Positions 9,111 through 17,171 of a stretch of 64,000 bases of DNA are shown here, piece after piece. Numbering within the stretch: the stretch's first letter is position 1; each line of letters begins with the position of its first letter. The notes under the pieces are model-generated. The model had not been told where the DNA came from. It ran no database searches and saw only the letters and a list, made by a program, of their open reading frames with translations. The stretch comes from Pseudolysinimonas sp051954455 (GTDB lineage: Bacteria; Actinomycetota; Actinomycetes; Actinomycetales; Microbacteriaceae), in the NCBI RefSeq assembly GCF_051954455.1, contig NZ_JBQCHS010000011.1:45155-109154 (forward strand), written 5' to 3'. The translations under genes and the position numbers were made by a program.

Positions 9111-9134
9111 CCGCGAGGCGGCGTATCGAGACCC
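9100..9134. repeat. GTCGAGTAG...TATCGAGAC palindromic repeat, copy 2
   Basis: Same 35-base palindrome as at 7640 with one or two changes in the loop (CCGCGAGGCGGC). Its TAG is the stop codon of the FUSC gene. Confidence 0.8.
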
Positions 9135-9167
9135 TCCGCTGCGAGGCTTCGATCCGCGTCGGCGGCG

Positions 9168-9911
9168 CTATCCGACCCGCTGCCTCGCCGTGCCGAGCGC
9201 CAGCGGGATCACCACGAGCGAGCGCAGGTCGATCAGCGCGTGCACGACGATCGGCACCCAGATCCACCCCGTGAGCACGTAGAGCGCCGAGAGCACCAGG
9301 CCGAGCAGCGTCGCGAACAGCACCCCGGTCCAGCGCTGATAGAGGTGCAGCACTCCGAAGACCACCGTGGCCGCGAGAAACGCGATGGGCCCGTCGCCCA
9401 CGATCCCGAAGATCAGCGCGGGCATCGCGAGGCGGAAGAGGGTCTCCTCGAACACCCCGGCCGAGACGCCGAGGCCCACGCCGTACGGCAGCTCGGCGCG
9501 GTTGCGGGGCAGGAGCGCCTGCACGTCGCCGATCGCCGGGATCTCGTCGACCTTCCCCCGGAGCAGGAGGGCCGGGAGCAGGAGCGCGGCCACGAACGCG
9601 ACGGCAGCCCCGGCGGCGACCCCCGCGCCGACCCCGCCGGCCAACACGTCGCGCGCCGTCGCGACAGGCCCCCACGCCTGGGTGTCGACGAGCACCCGCC
9701 CGAGCAGCGGCCACGTCGCCAGGAGCAGCACCGCCGAGATCCCGCCCATGATCACGACCGACTCGATGAGCCACCGCCGGTAGACCCGCTGTCGCGCGCG
9801 TGTCGCGGTCAGCCGCTGGAACCGGCGCCACGAGCGGCGCTCGCGGGTGACCGCCCGGCACAGCAGGAAGGCCAGCACCAGCACGAGCAGGGCGACGAAC
9901 GCGAGGCGCAT
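9168..9911 (-). CDS. CPBP-family intramembrane glutamic endopeptidase
   Basis: 247 residues. Membrane-embedded protease of the CAAX/CPBP (ABI) family. All three active-site motifs are visible: EETLFR (EExxxR), FGVLHLYQR (FxxxH) and HALID (HxxxD), each within hydrophobic helices. The N-terminus is a membrane helix (MRLAFVALLVLVLAFLLCRAV) followed by a basic stretch. The substrate is unknown. Bacterial members have been tied to peptide maturation or immunity, which cannot be tested here. The gene is convergent with the FUSC gene and divergent from the MFS gene at 10008. Confidence 0.85.
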   Translation of the reverse strand: MRLAFVALLVLVLAFLLCRAVTRERRSWRRFQRLTATRARQRVYRRWLIESVVIMGGISAVLLLATWPLLGRVLVDTQAWGPVATARDVLAGGVGAGVAAGAAVAFVAALLLPALLLRGKVDEIPAIGDVQALLPRNRAELPYGVGLGVSAGVFEETLFRLAMPALIFGIVGDGPIAFLAATVVFGVLHLYQRWTGVLFATLLGLVLSALYVLTGWIWVPIVVHALIDLRSLVVIPLALGTARQRVG

Positions 9912-10007
9912 CCGCCCATCCTCGCAAGCCGCCGAGGTGGGACGGGAATGCCCGGATTCGCGCGCGGCTTTGGTTCAGGGGATCGTTAGTCCGTCGAAGG
10001 GAATCGG

Positions 10008-11444
10008 ATGCCACGGAGCGAGGTCGGACTGCGGTCGGAGCGAGGGCCGATCCTGCTCGGCGCGATGGTGTCGACGGCGCTCATCGCGATCGACTCGACG
10101 ATCCTGGCGACCGCGGTCCCGTCGATCGTCGACGACCTCGGCGGCGCGACGCAGTTCCCGTGGTTGTTCTCGGTCTACCTGCTCGCGCAGGCCGTGCTCG
10201 TGCCGGTCTACGCGAAGCTCGCCGACATGATCGGGCGCAAGCCGATCATGATCATCGGCATCGTGCTGTTCCTGGTCGGCTCGATCCTCTGCGGGGTCGC
10301 CTGGAGCATGACCGCGCTCATCGTGTTCCGCGCGATCCAGGGGCTCGGCGCCGGTGCCGTCCAGCCGATGTCGATGACGATCATCGGCGATATCTACTCG
10401 GTGGAGGAGCGCGCCCGGGTCCAGGGGTACGTCGCGAGCATGTGGGGCATGGCGTCGGTCGTCGGGCCGGCGCTCGGCGGCCTGTTCTCGCAGTTCCTCA
10501 GCTGGCGGTGGATCTTCTTCGTCAACGTGCCGCTGTGCGTGCTCGCGATGGTGCTCATCTTCCGCGGCTACCACGAGAGCGTGACCCGCACCCGGCACCG
10601 CATCGACGTGCCCGGCGCCGTGCTCCTCACGGTCGGGTCGACCGCGATCATCCTCGGCCTCCTGGAGGGCGGCGAGGGCTGGGCATGGAACTCGCCGCTC
10701 AGCGTCGGCGTCTTCGCCGTCGGCGTCCTCGCGATCGCCGGCTTCGTGCTCGTCGAGCGGCGGGCGGCGGAGCCGGTGCTGCCGCTGCCCATGTTCCGCC
10801 GACGCGTCGTGATGACGGCCGCGCTCATCGGATTCGGGGTGAGCGCCGCGACGATCGGGCTCAGTTCGTTCGTGCCGACCTACCTCGAGCGGACGCTCCA
10901 CACCCCGCCGCTCGTCTCCGGTCTCGCAGTGGCCGCGCTCACCCTCGGCTGGCCGATGGCCGCCGCGCTCTCGGGCCGGATCTACCTGCGATACGGGTTC
11001 CGCGCGACCGCGATCGTCGGGCTCACCATCTCCACGGTCGGCGCGGTCGCGCTCGCCGCGTTCGGCATGACGCCGTCGATCGCGGCGGTGGCCGTCACGG
11101 CCTTCATCGTCGGATGGGGGTTCGGCTGGTCGGTCGCGCCGTCGCTCGTCGCGGCGCAGTCGAGCGTCGAGTGGAACGAGCGCGGCGTCGTGACCGGCGT
11201 CCAGTCGTTCGGGCGGACCATCGGCAGCGCCGTCGGTGCGGCCGTGCTCGGCGCGATCGCGAACGGGGTCATCCAGTCGACCGGGCTGGGGGAGAAGAAC
11301 CCGGTCGCGGTCACGCTGTCGTCGACGTGGGTGTTCGCCGTCGTCGCCGCCGTGATCCTCGTGACGATCGGCGCGGCGCTCGCCATGCCCCGGGTCGCGC
11401 CGCCGCAGCGCGACCCGGTGACCGGCGAGGTGCAGACCGTCTGA
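10008..11444 (+). CDS. MFS multidrug exporter, DHA2 type
   Basis: 478 residues with about 14 hydrophobic segments. Proton-driven drug exporter of the major facilitator superfamily. Visible signatures are DSTILATAVPSIVDDLGG in helix 1, KLADMIGRKPIMIIG (motif A) after helix 2, and FRAIQGLGAGAVQPMSMTI with the helix-4 arginine. The second half includes PTYLERTLHTPPLVSGL. The start follows a purine-rich stretch. The gene ends three bases before the convergent SDR pseudogene. The specific drug is not predictable. Confidence 0.88.
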   Translation: MPRSEVGLRSERGPILLGAMVSTALIAIDSTILATAVPSIVDDLGGATQFPWLFSVYLLAQAVLVPVYAKLADMIGRKPIMIIGIVLFLVGSILCGVAWSMTALIVFRAIQGLGAGAVQPMSMTIIGDIYSVEERARVQGYVASMWGMASVVGPALGGLFSQFLSWRWIFFVNVPLCVLAMVLIFRGYHESVTRTRHRIDVPGAVLLTVGSTAIILGLLEGGEGWAWNSPLSVGVFAVGVLAIAGFVLVERRAAEPVLPLPMFRRRVVMTAALIGFGVSAATIGLSSFVPTYLERTLHTPPLVSGLAVAALTLGWPMAAALSGRIYLRYGFRATAIVGLTISTVGAVALAAFGMTPSIAAVAVTAFIVGWGFGWSVAPSLVAAQSSVEWNERGVVTGVQSFGRTIGSAVGAAVLGAIANGVIQSTGLGEKNPVAVTLSSTWVFAVVAAVILVTIGAALAMPRVAPPQRDPVTGEVQTV

Positions 11445-11447
11445 CGG

Positions 11448-12206
11448 CTACCGCGCCGCGTAGCCGCCGCCGTCGACGAGGTGATAGCTGCCGGTGACGA
11501 AGGTCGCCGCGTCGGACGCGAGGAACGCGACGAGGCCCGCCACCTCCTCCGGGGTGCCGAGCCGGCCGAGCGCGTGCTGCGCGGCGAGCGCGTCCTTCTG
11601 GCTCTGGTCGAGGTTCGCGTCGAGGAGCGGCGTCGCGATGTAGCCGGGGCCGACCGCGGTCACGCGCACCTTGCGGTCGGCGTACTCGAGGGCGGCGTTC
11701 TGCGTCAGCCCGAGCAGGCCGTGCTTCGCCGTCACATAGGCGGACGAGAGCGGTGTGCCGACTCAGCCGAGCACCGACGCCATGTTGACGATCGATCCGC
11801 CGCCGTTCGCGGCGATCGCCGGCAGCTGCGCGCGCAGGCCGTAGAAGACCGCGGTGAGGTTCACGTCGATGACGCGGTTCCAGCCGTCGATCGGATACTC
11901 GCCGATCTCGGCCGCGGGGCCGCCGATGCCGGCGTTGTTGACCGCGATACGGAGCGGCGCGAGTGCGTTCGCGGCCTCGACGGCGGCCTGCGCGACGTCC
12001 GGGTCGGACGCGTCGCCCGTGAACGGCTCGGCGGCGCCCCCGGCCGCCCGGATCTCCTCGACGACCGCCGCGGCGCTGTCCTCGCGGAGGTCGTGGACGA
12101 GCACCGTGGCGCCGCTGGCGGCGAGGGTGAGGGCGACGGCCCGGCCGATGCCGGGGCCTCCTCCGGTGACGATGGCGGATCGGTCGGCGACGTCGTAGCT
12201 GGCCAC
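11448..12206 (-). pseudogene. SDR-family oxidoreductase interrupted by one in-frame TGA
   Basis: A complete short-chain dehydrogenase frame of 253 codons with a single internal stop at 11763-11765. The N-terminal part holds TGGGPGIG (cofactor loop), NNAG and SIVNMASVLG. After the TGA the same frame continues VGTPLSSAYVTAKHGLLGLTQ (catalytic Tyr and Lys), then GYIATPLL and VTGSYHLVDGGG. Relatives usually have Trp or another residue at this spot, so TGG to TGA is the simplest explanation. The truncated product would lack the active-site Tyr/Lys. The GTG start at 12206 is 17 bp from the divergent TetR gene, probably its regulator. A sequencing error would give the same picture. Confidence 0.8.
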
Positions 12207-12223
12207 GGTGATGCCTCTCTGTC

Positions 12224-12805
12224 GTGACGGTTCAACAGCGGGCCGAGCGCACCCGCCGTCGGATGTTCAACGCCGTGCTCGCGCTCGCGGGAGAGCGCGA
12301 GATCGCCGCGGTCTCCGTGACCGACGTCGCCGCGCTCGCCGGCGTGCACCGCACGACCTTCTACGAGCACGCCGCGTCGCCCGTCGATCTGCTGCGGGCC
12401 GCGCTCGCCGCGGAGCTCGATCCGCTCCGCGCCCGCCTCGACGGTGCCACCGCGGCCGACGCGGCGGAGAGGATGCGGTCGGTCACCCTCGGCGTCCTCG
12501 ATCACCTGGACCGCCGCGAGGCCGTGTACCGGCGGCTCGACGACGCCGCGGGATCGGCGGTGCAGGCGTTCCTCGGTGCGCACTTCCAGGCGTCGGCACG
12601 CCTGCTCGTCGACCTCGGCGCGGTGACCGTGCCGACGGCGCCCGGCGTCCCGGTGGAGCTCGGACGGACGATGGCGCTCCGCTACGTCGCCGACGGCCAC
12701 GTGGGGGCGCTCGCCGTGTGGCTCGGCACCCCGGCGCCGCGCGACCGCGACGCCGTGCTGCGCACCCTCGCGCTCGTCCTGCCCGCCTGGTGGCCGACCG
12801 CCTAG
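12224..12805 (+). CDS. TetR/AcrR family transcriptional regulator
   Basis: 193 residues from GTG. The N-terminal helix-turn-helix is visible in residues 5-50: RTRRRMFNAVLALAGEREIAAVSVTDVAALAGVHRTTFYEH. The C-terminal ligand-binding part is helical and unassigned. It is divergent from the SDR pseudogene with only 17 bases between start codons, so it probably bound an operator overlapping both starts and controlled the SDR gene. With that gene broken, its remaining target is unclear. The TAG stop forms the first half of the mazG -10 box. Confidence 0.85.
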   Translation: MTVQQRAERTRRRMFNAVLALAGEREIAAVSVTDVAALAGVHRTTFYEHAASPVDLLRAALAAELDPLRARLDGATAADAAERMRSVTLGVLDHLDRREAVYRRLDDAAGSAVQAFLGAHFQASARLLVDLGAVTVPTAPGVPVELGRTMALRYVADGHVGALAVWLGTPAPRDRDAVLRTLALVLPAWWPTA

Positions 12806-12808
12806 CCT
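12803..12808 (+). promoter_or_regulatory. -10 box of mazG, overlapping a stop codon
   Basis: TAGCCT starts with the TetR stop codon TAG and lies six bases before the mazG ATG at 12815, which has no ribosome binding site. Confidence 0.5.
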
Positions 12809-12814
12809 GGCGGC

Positions 12815-13459
12815 ATGACCGAGCCGGCGCCGCATCCCCAGCTGGACGAGCTGATCGCGACCCTGGAGCGGCTGCGGGCTCCCGGCGGCTGCGCCTGGGA
12901 TCGCGCCCAGACCCACGAGTCGCTCGTCCGGTACCTCGTCGAGGAGAGCGCGGAGCTCGTCGAGGCCATCGAGTCCGGCACGCGCGAGGAGCGCATCGAG
13001 GAGCTCGGCGACGTGCTGTACCAGGTGCTCTTCCACGCCGACATCGCGGCGGAGGCGGGGGAGTACACGATCGAGGACGTCGCGGCGCACATGACCGCGA
13101 AGATGGTCGGCCGGCATCCGCACGTGTTCGGCGACGCGGTTGCGGACACCCCGGACGAGGTCGCCGTGAACTGGGAGGCGATCAAGGCGGTCGAGAAGGC
13201 CGACCGCACCTCGGTGCTCGACGGGATCCCGCCCGGGATGCCCGCCCTCGCGCTCGCCGAGAAGGTGGTCGGGCGCGCCGCGAAGGTCGGCGTCGTGCCG
13301 GGGGCGGCTGCGGTCCCGGCATCCGAGGAGGAGCTGGGCGCGCAGCTGCTCGCGATCGTGACCGGCGCGCGCGACGCGGGCCTCGATCCCGAGCGCGCGC
13401 TCCGCTCCGCCATCCGCGCCCTCCGCGCCGACGTGCACGCGGCCGAGCGCCGCCCCTGA
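12815..13459 (+). CDS. mazG: Nucleoside triphosphate pyrophosphohydrolase MazG
   Basis: 214 residues. Hydrolyses NTPs or dNTPs to NMP and pyrophosphate, cleaning the nucleotide pool. The MazG core is intact: LRAPGGCAWDRAQTHESLVRYLVEESAELVEAIESG, with the metal-binding ExxE helix, then EELGDVLYQVLFHADIAAE carrying the second acidic pair, and KMVGRHPHVFGD. A partial second half (KVGVVPGAA and a helical tail) is shorter than in the two-domain E. coli protein. It sits on the mfd-mazG-eno axis usual for actinobacteria. Confidence 0.92.
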   Translation: MTEPAPHPQLDELIATLERLRAPGGCAWDRAQTHESLVRYLVEESAELVEAIESGTREERIEELGDVLYQVLFHADIAAEAGEYTIEDVAAHMTAKMVGRHPHVFGDAVADTPDEVAVNWEAIKAVEKADRTSVLDGIPPGMPALALAEKVVGRAAKVGVVPGAAAVPASEEELGAQLLAIVTGARDAGLDPERALRSAIRALRADVHAAERRP

Positions 13460-13508
13460 CCCACCCCACCCACCCGGCGCCACCCCCCACCTCGCACCTC
13501 TTCCATGG

Positions 13509-13568
13509 TCGAGCGGTCATCCCCGCACGGTCTCGGGGCCTCCGCACCCTGCCGGTGTGACCGCTCGA
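13509..13568. repeat. Inverted repeat with 11-bp perfect arms
   Basis: TCGAGCGGTCA (13509-13519) pairs with TGACCGCTCGA (13558-13568) across 38 bases, between mazG and hisS. The architecture is like the elements at 3725 and 14956, but the arm sequence differs. Confidence 0.55.
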
Positions 13569-13606
13569 TCGGCGCACCGGAGGGAGGACACGGCGTGGCG
13601 GCCTGA

Positions 13607-13612
13607 GAGACT
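13607..13612 (+). promoter_or_regulatory. Candidate -10 box of hisS
   Basis: GAGACT is six bases before the GTG at 13619. It keeps the A and final T of TANNNT and fits the leaderless spacing seen at other genes here. Confidence 0.35.
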
Positions 13613-13618
13613 GGGACC

Positions 13619-14905
13619 GTGGCGAACGCAGTGAACCCTCCCCGCGGCATGCGCGACTTCCTCCCCGCGGAGAAGGCGCACCGCGAGCGGCTTCTGGCGC
13701 TCATCCGCGCGAGCTATCGGGCCCACGGCTTCGACGAGATCGAGACCCCGGTCGCGGAGGACAGCGACCGCCTGCACGCCGGGCTCGGGGGCGACAACGA
13801 GAAGCTCGCATTCGGCATCCAGAAGCGCGGACTCACGCACGACGATCTGCAGGCCGCCCGCGAGCCCCTCGACCTCGTCGACCTCGGTCTCCGCTTCGAC
13901 CTCACCGTGCCGCTCGCGCGCTTCTACGCGAGTCACCGCGCCGAGCTGCCGACGGTCTTCCGCAGCATCCAGCTCGCTCCGGTCTGGCGCGCCGAGCGCC
14001 CGCAGAAGGGCCGCTACCGCCAGTTCGTGCAGTGCGACATCGACATCATCGGCGAGCCGACGAATCGCGCGGAGGCCGAGCTGCTGATCGCGAGCCTCGA
14101 CACGGTCGACCGGCTGGGGCTCGAGGGCGCGTTCGTGCGCATCAACGACCGGCGCCTCCTGATCGGGATGCTGGAGACCCTCGGCTTCCCGGCGACGGAG
14201 CACGAGCGCGCGCTCATCACGATCGACAAGCTCGACAAGGTCGGCGAGGACGGTGTGATCGAGGAGCTCCGCGAGGCCGGCTTCACAGCCTCGGCCATCG
14301 ATGCGCTCGACGCGTTCTTCCGGCGCCCGCAGACGATGGAGTTCCTGACCTTCGGCGAGCGCGCGATCCGCAAGGCCCTCCCCGAGGGAGCCGACGACGC
14401 GGTCGTGCGCGAGCTCGCCGAGATCGGCGAGGCCGTCATGCAGGCGCGAGGCGCCGACCCGCTGAATGCGCTGCTGCGTTTCGACCCGTTCCTCGTGCGC
14501 GGCATGGGGTACTACACGGGGCCGATCTTCGAGCTCGCGCACCCCTCGGTGCCGTACTCGCTCGGCGGCGGCGGGCGCTACGACGGCATGATCGGCCGCT
14601 TCCTCGGCACCGACGTGCCGGCGACCGGGTTCTCGCTCGGCTTCGAGCGGCTCGTGGACCTGCTGGAGCGCTCCGCCGGCTCCGAGGACCGCGCGGTCGC
14701 CCTCCTCCACGACCGCGACGTCGCCACGGCCGACCTGCTCTCGCTCAAGGCGCGGCTCGTCGCCGAGGGCGCGCGCGTGCGCCTCGTCGCGCGACCCAAG
14801 AACGTCAAGCCCGCCCTCGACGTGCTCGCGGCCGACGGCTTCACCCACTTCGCGTTCGTGACGGCCGCGGCCCCCGACTCCGTCGACCTCCGCCCCCTCG
14901 GCTGA
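13619..14905 (+). CDS. hisS: Histidyl-tRNA synthetase
   Basis: 428 residues. Charges tRNA-His with histidine. Class II motifs are visible: RFDLTVPLARFYASH and FRSIQLAPVWRAERPQKGRYRQFVQCDIDIIGE (motif 2 region), RGMGYYTGPIFE (histidine-specific), and the motif 3 region GGGGRYDGMIGRFLG with FSLGFERL. A short C-terminal anticodon-binding domain ends the protein. A HisZ regulatory paralogue is unlikely because the catalytic and RGMGYYTG segments are intact. The GTG start is preceded by a GAGACT -10-like box. Confidence 0.93.
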   Translation: MANAVNPPRGMRDFLPAEKAHRERLLALIRASYRAHGFDEIETPVAEDSDRLHAGLGGDNEKLAFGIQKRGLTHDDLQAAREPLDLVDLGLRFDLTVPLARFYASHRAELPTVFRSIQLAPVWRAERPQKGRYRQFVQCDIDIIGEPTNRAEAELLIASLDTVDRLGLEGAFVRINDRRLLIGMLETLGFPATEHERALITIDKLDKVGEDGVIEELREAGFTASAIDALDAFFRRPQTMEFLTFGERAIRKALPEGADDAVVRELAEIGEAVMQARGADPLNALLRFDPFLVRGMGYYTGPIFELAHPSVPYSLGGGGRYDGMIGRFLGTDVPATGFSLGFERLVDLLERSAGSEDRAVALLHDRDVATADLLSLKARLVAEGARVRLVARPKNVKPALDVLAADGFTHFAFVTAAAPDSVDLRPLG

Positions 14906-14955
14906 ATCCCGCCCGGCCGGGCGTGCACTCCCGCCGGCCGTCACCCCGGGAATCG

Positions 14956-15033
14956 TGTCGAAAGTTCAGGGGACGTCGGTCGAGCCACTGTCGCGCCGTT
15001 CGGGGCGCGCCGCCGCCACCTGAACTTTCGACA
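14956..15033. repeat. Inverted-repeat element with 15-bp perfect arms
   Basis: TGTCGAAAGTTCAGG (14956-14970) pairs perfectly with CCTGAACTTTCGACA (15019-15033) across 48 bases. It follows hisS and precedes a G-rich tract. It may terminate hisS or be a mobile palindrome. Confidence 0.65.
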
Positions 15034-15142
15034 GGCGGGGCAGGCGGGCGGGGGGCGGGGCAGGCGCGGGCGGGCGGGCACCGGCGGGGACAGGCGGGCA
15101 CGGGCAGAGGGCGGGCGGGGGCAGGTCAGGGACAGGCGGGGA
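15034..15142 (+). repeat. G-rich degenerate tandem tract upstream of eno
   Basis: About 110 bases almost without T, built of runs such as GGCGGGGCAGGCGGGCGGGG and repeated CAGGCGGG or CGGGCAC units. The top strand holds many runs of three or more G and could form G-quadruplexes. With the palindrome at 14956 and the eno promoter it fills the 332-base gap between hisS and eno. Confidence 0.6.
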
Positions 15143-15191
15143 CGCGAGCGGACCGGAGGTGCGCACGCATCCCGGAGGCGGCGAGCGTCGG

Positions 15192-15197
15192 TAGGCT
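15192..15197 (+). promoter_or_regulatory. Candidate -10 box of eno
   Basis: TAGGCT lies about 40 bases before the eno ATG, giving a short leader with a strong GAAGGAG ribosome binding site. Confidence 0.45.
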
Positions 15198-15237
15198 CGA
15201 CAGCGCCACCACCACAACTCTTCGAAGGAGTACCTTC

Positions 15238-16518
15238 ATGTCCGGAATCGAAGCCGTCGGCGCCCGCGAGATCCTCGACTCCCGCGGCAACCCGACCGTC
15301 GAGGTCGAGGTCCTCCTCGAGGACGGCACGGTCTCCCGCGCCGCCGTCCCGTCGGGCGCGTCCACCGGCGCCTTCGAGGCGTACGAGCTGCGCGACGGCG
15401 ACAAGAGCCGCTACCTCGGCAAGGGCGTCGAGAAGGCCGTCGACGCCGTCCTCGACGTGCTCGGCCCCGCCATCGAGGGCTTCGAGGCGAGCGACCAGCG
15501 CCTGGTCGACGCCGAGCTGATCGCCGCCGACGGCACCGATAACAAGTCGAAGCTCGGCGCGAACGCGATCCTCGGCGTGAGCCTCGCGGTCGCGAAGGCC
15601 GCGGCCGACTCCGCCGACCTGCCGCTGTTCCGCTACCTCGGCGGGCCCAACGCGCACACTCTGCCGGTGCCGATGATGAACATCATCAACGGCGGCGCGC
15701 ACGCCGACAACGGACTCGACGCGCAGGAGATCATGATCCTGCCGATCGGCGCTCCGACCTTCCGCGAGGGCCTGCGCTGGGGCGCGGAGGTCTACCACGC
15801 GCTCAAGGCGGAGCTCCACGCCAAGGGCCTCAGCACCGGCCTCGGCGACGAGGGCGGCTTCGCGCCCGAGATCGACAACGCCCGCGCCGCGCTCGACTTC
15901 ATCGTCGCCTCGATCGAGATGGCCGGCTACACCGTCGGAGAGCAGATCGCGCTCGGCATGGACGTCGCCTCCACCGAGTTCTTCCACGACGGCGTCTACC
16001 GCTACGAGGGCAAGGACCTCTCGGCGGCCGACATGGCGGCGTACTACGACCAGCTGGTGGCCGACTACCCGATCATCACGATCGAGGACGCGCTCGCCGA
16101 GGACGACTGGGACGCCTGGGCGGCCCTCACCGCCGACCTCGGCCAGAAGGTGCAGCTCGTGGGCGACGACCTGTTCGTCACCAACCCGAGCCGCCTGCAG
16201 ACCGGCCTCGACAAGCACGTCGCCAACTCCATCCTCGTGAAGGTCAACCAGATCGGCACGCTGACCGAGACCCTGGATGCCGTGAGCCTCGCCCAGCGCC
16301 ACGGCTACACCGCGGTCCTGTCGCACCGCTCCGGCGAGACCGAGGACACGACGATCGCCGACCTCGCCGTCGCGACCGACGCGGGTCAGATCAAGACCGG
16401 CGCCCCGGCCCGCTCGGAGCGCGTCGCGAAGTACAACCAGCTGCTGCGCATCGAGGAGGAGCTCGGCGACGCCGCGGTCTACGCCGGCCGCTCCGCCTTC
16501 CCGCGCTTCCGCGGCTGA
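15238..16518 (+). CDS. eno: Enolase (phosphopyruvate hydratase)
   Basis: 426 residues. Interconverts 2-phosphoglycerate and phosphoenolpyruvate in glycolysis and gluconeogenesis. Family landmarks are AREILDSRGNPTVEVEV, AVPSGASTGAFEAYELRD, NIINGGAHADN, LGDEGGFAPE (catalytic Glu), IEDALAEDDWDAW, and VLSHRSGETEDTTIADLAVA. Catalytic Lys and metal-binding Asp/Glu segments are present. A GAAGGAG ribosome binding site precedes the ATG. It has its own promoter and is followed by an intergenic repeat and the FtsB/DivIC-like gene. Confidence 0.98.
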   Translation: MSGIEAVGAREILDSRGNPTVEVEVLLEDGTVSRAAVPSGASTGAFEAYELRDGDKSRYLGKGVEKAVDAVLDVLGPAIEGFEASDQRLVDAELIAADGTDNKSKLGANAILGVSLAVAKAAADSADLPLFRYLGGPNAHTLPVPMMNIINGGAHADNGLDAQEIMILPIGAPTFREGLRWGAEVYHALKAELHAKGLSTGLGDEGGFAPEIDNARAALDFIVASIEMAGYTVGEQIALGMDVASTEFFHDGVYRYEGKDLSAADMAAYYDQLVADYPIITIEDALAEDDWDAWAALTADLGQKVQLVGDDLFVTNPSRLQTGLDKHVANSILVKVNQIGTLTETLDAVSLAQRHGYTAVLSHRSGETEDTTIADLAVATDAGQIKTGAPARSERVAKYNQLLRIEEELGDAAVYAGRSAFPRFRG

Positions 16519-16521
16519 CGC

Positions 16522-16607
16522 GGGTCGAGTAGCCGCGAAGCGGCGTATCGAGACCTCCCCGAGTGGCGGGGGATCTCGATACGTCGCCTTCGGCGACTAC
16601 TCGATCC
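16522..16607. repeat. GTCGAGTAG...TATCGAGAC repeat, copies 3 and 4 facing each other
   Basis: The palindrome GGGTCGAGTAGCCGCG...GCGTATCGAGACC (16522-16555) is followed by an inverted diverged copy GGATCTCGATACGTCGCC...GGCGACTACTCGATCC (16571-16607), with a short CCCCGAGTGGCGGGG hairpin between. The block lies directly after eno and may serve as its terminator. Confidence 0.75.
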
Positions 16608-16636
16608 GCCTTCCCGCGCTTCCAGGGTCAGCCGCT

Positions 16637-16642
16637 TACCCT
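16637..16642 (+). promoter_or_regulatory. -10 box of a leaderless transcript
   Basis: TACCCT is six bases before the ATG at 16649, with no ribosome binding site. Confidence 0.5.
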
Positions 16643-16648
16643 GGACCC

Positions 16649-17164
16649 ATGGCCCGGGCACCCCGCGCGCGAACGCGCACGCAGAAAGTCCCCGTGGCGA
16701 TGCCCGAGGAGTCGCGCCCGGCCGCGTGGCTGCGCGGATTCCGCCTCTCCGGGTTCGCGCTCTCCAGCCTCCTGCTGATCGTCGCGGCGCTCGTCGTGCT
16801 CGCCCCGAACCTCAAGACACTCGTCGAGCAGCGCCAGCAGATCGCGCAGCTGCAGGCGCAGGTCGCCCACGAGCGGCAGAGCGTGAAGGACCTGACCGGC
16901 CAGGTCGACCGCTGGAAGGACCCGGCCTACGTCGAGGCCCAGGCGCGCACGCAGCTCTACTACGTGATGCCGGGCGACGTGAGCTACTTCGTCGTCGGCG
17001 CCCCGACCACCCCCACGACCTCCGACAAGCTGCCGGTGAGCGACAAGATCCAGTCGGCCGACGTCGACTGGCTGCACTCGCTCCTGCAATCGACGTTCAC
17101 GGCCGGCCTCACCACCGCGACCCCGCAGCAGCTCGACACCGTCGCCGGCCCGACCCAGAAGTGA
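16649..17164 (+). CDS. Septum formation initiator family protein (FtsB/DivIC-like)
   Basis: 171 residues. A single-pass membrane protein of the divisome. A basic cytoplasmic N-terminus of about 35 residues precedes one helix (GFALSSLLLIVAALVVLAPNL). A coiled coil follows (KTLVEQRQQIAQLQAQVAHERQ), then DLTGQVDRWKDPAYVEAQARTQLYYVMPGD, the hallmark of the actinobacterial DivIC/FtsB group downstream of eno. It likely bridges FtsL and FtsQ at the septum (known for the family). The Ser/Thr/Pro-rich C-terminus is variable. It heads a likely operon with DUF501 and the subtilase. Confidence 0.88.
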   Translation: MARAPRARTRTQKVPVAMPEESRPAAWLRGFRLSGFALSSLLLIVAALVVLAPNLKTLVEQRQQIAQLQAQVAHERQSVKDLTGQVDRWKDPAYVEAQARTQLYYVMPGDVSYFVVGAPTTPTTSDKLPVSDKIQSADVDWLHSLLQSTFTAGLTTATPQQLDTVAGPTQK

Positions 17165-17171
17165 CCCGCGC

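Noticed and set aside
13619..14905. HisZ (regulatory subunit of ATP phosphoribosyltransferase) instead of histidyl-tRNA synthetase
   Set aside because: Catalytic and histidine-specific motifs (RGMGYYTG, GGGGRYDG) are intact and no hisG is nearby.
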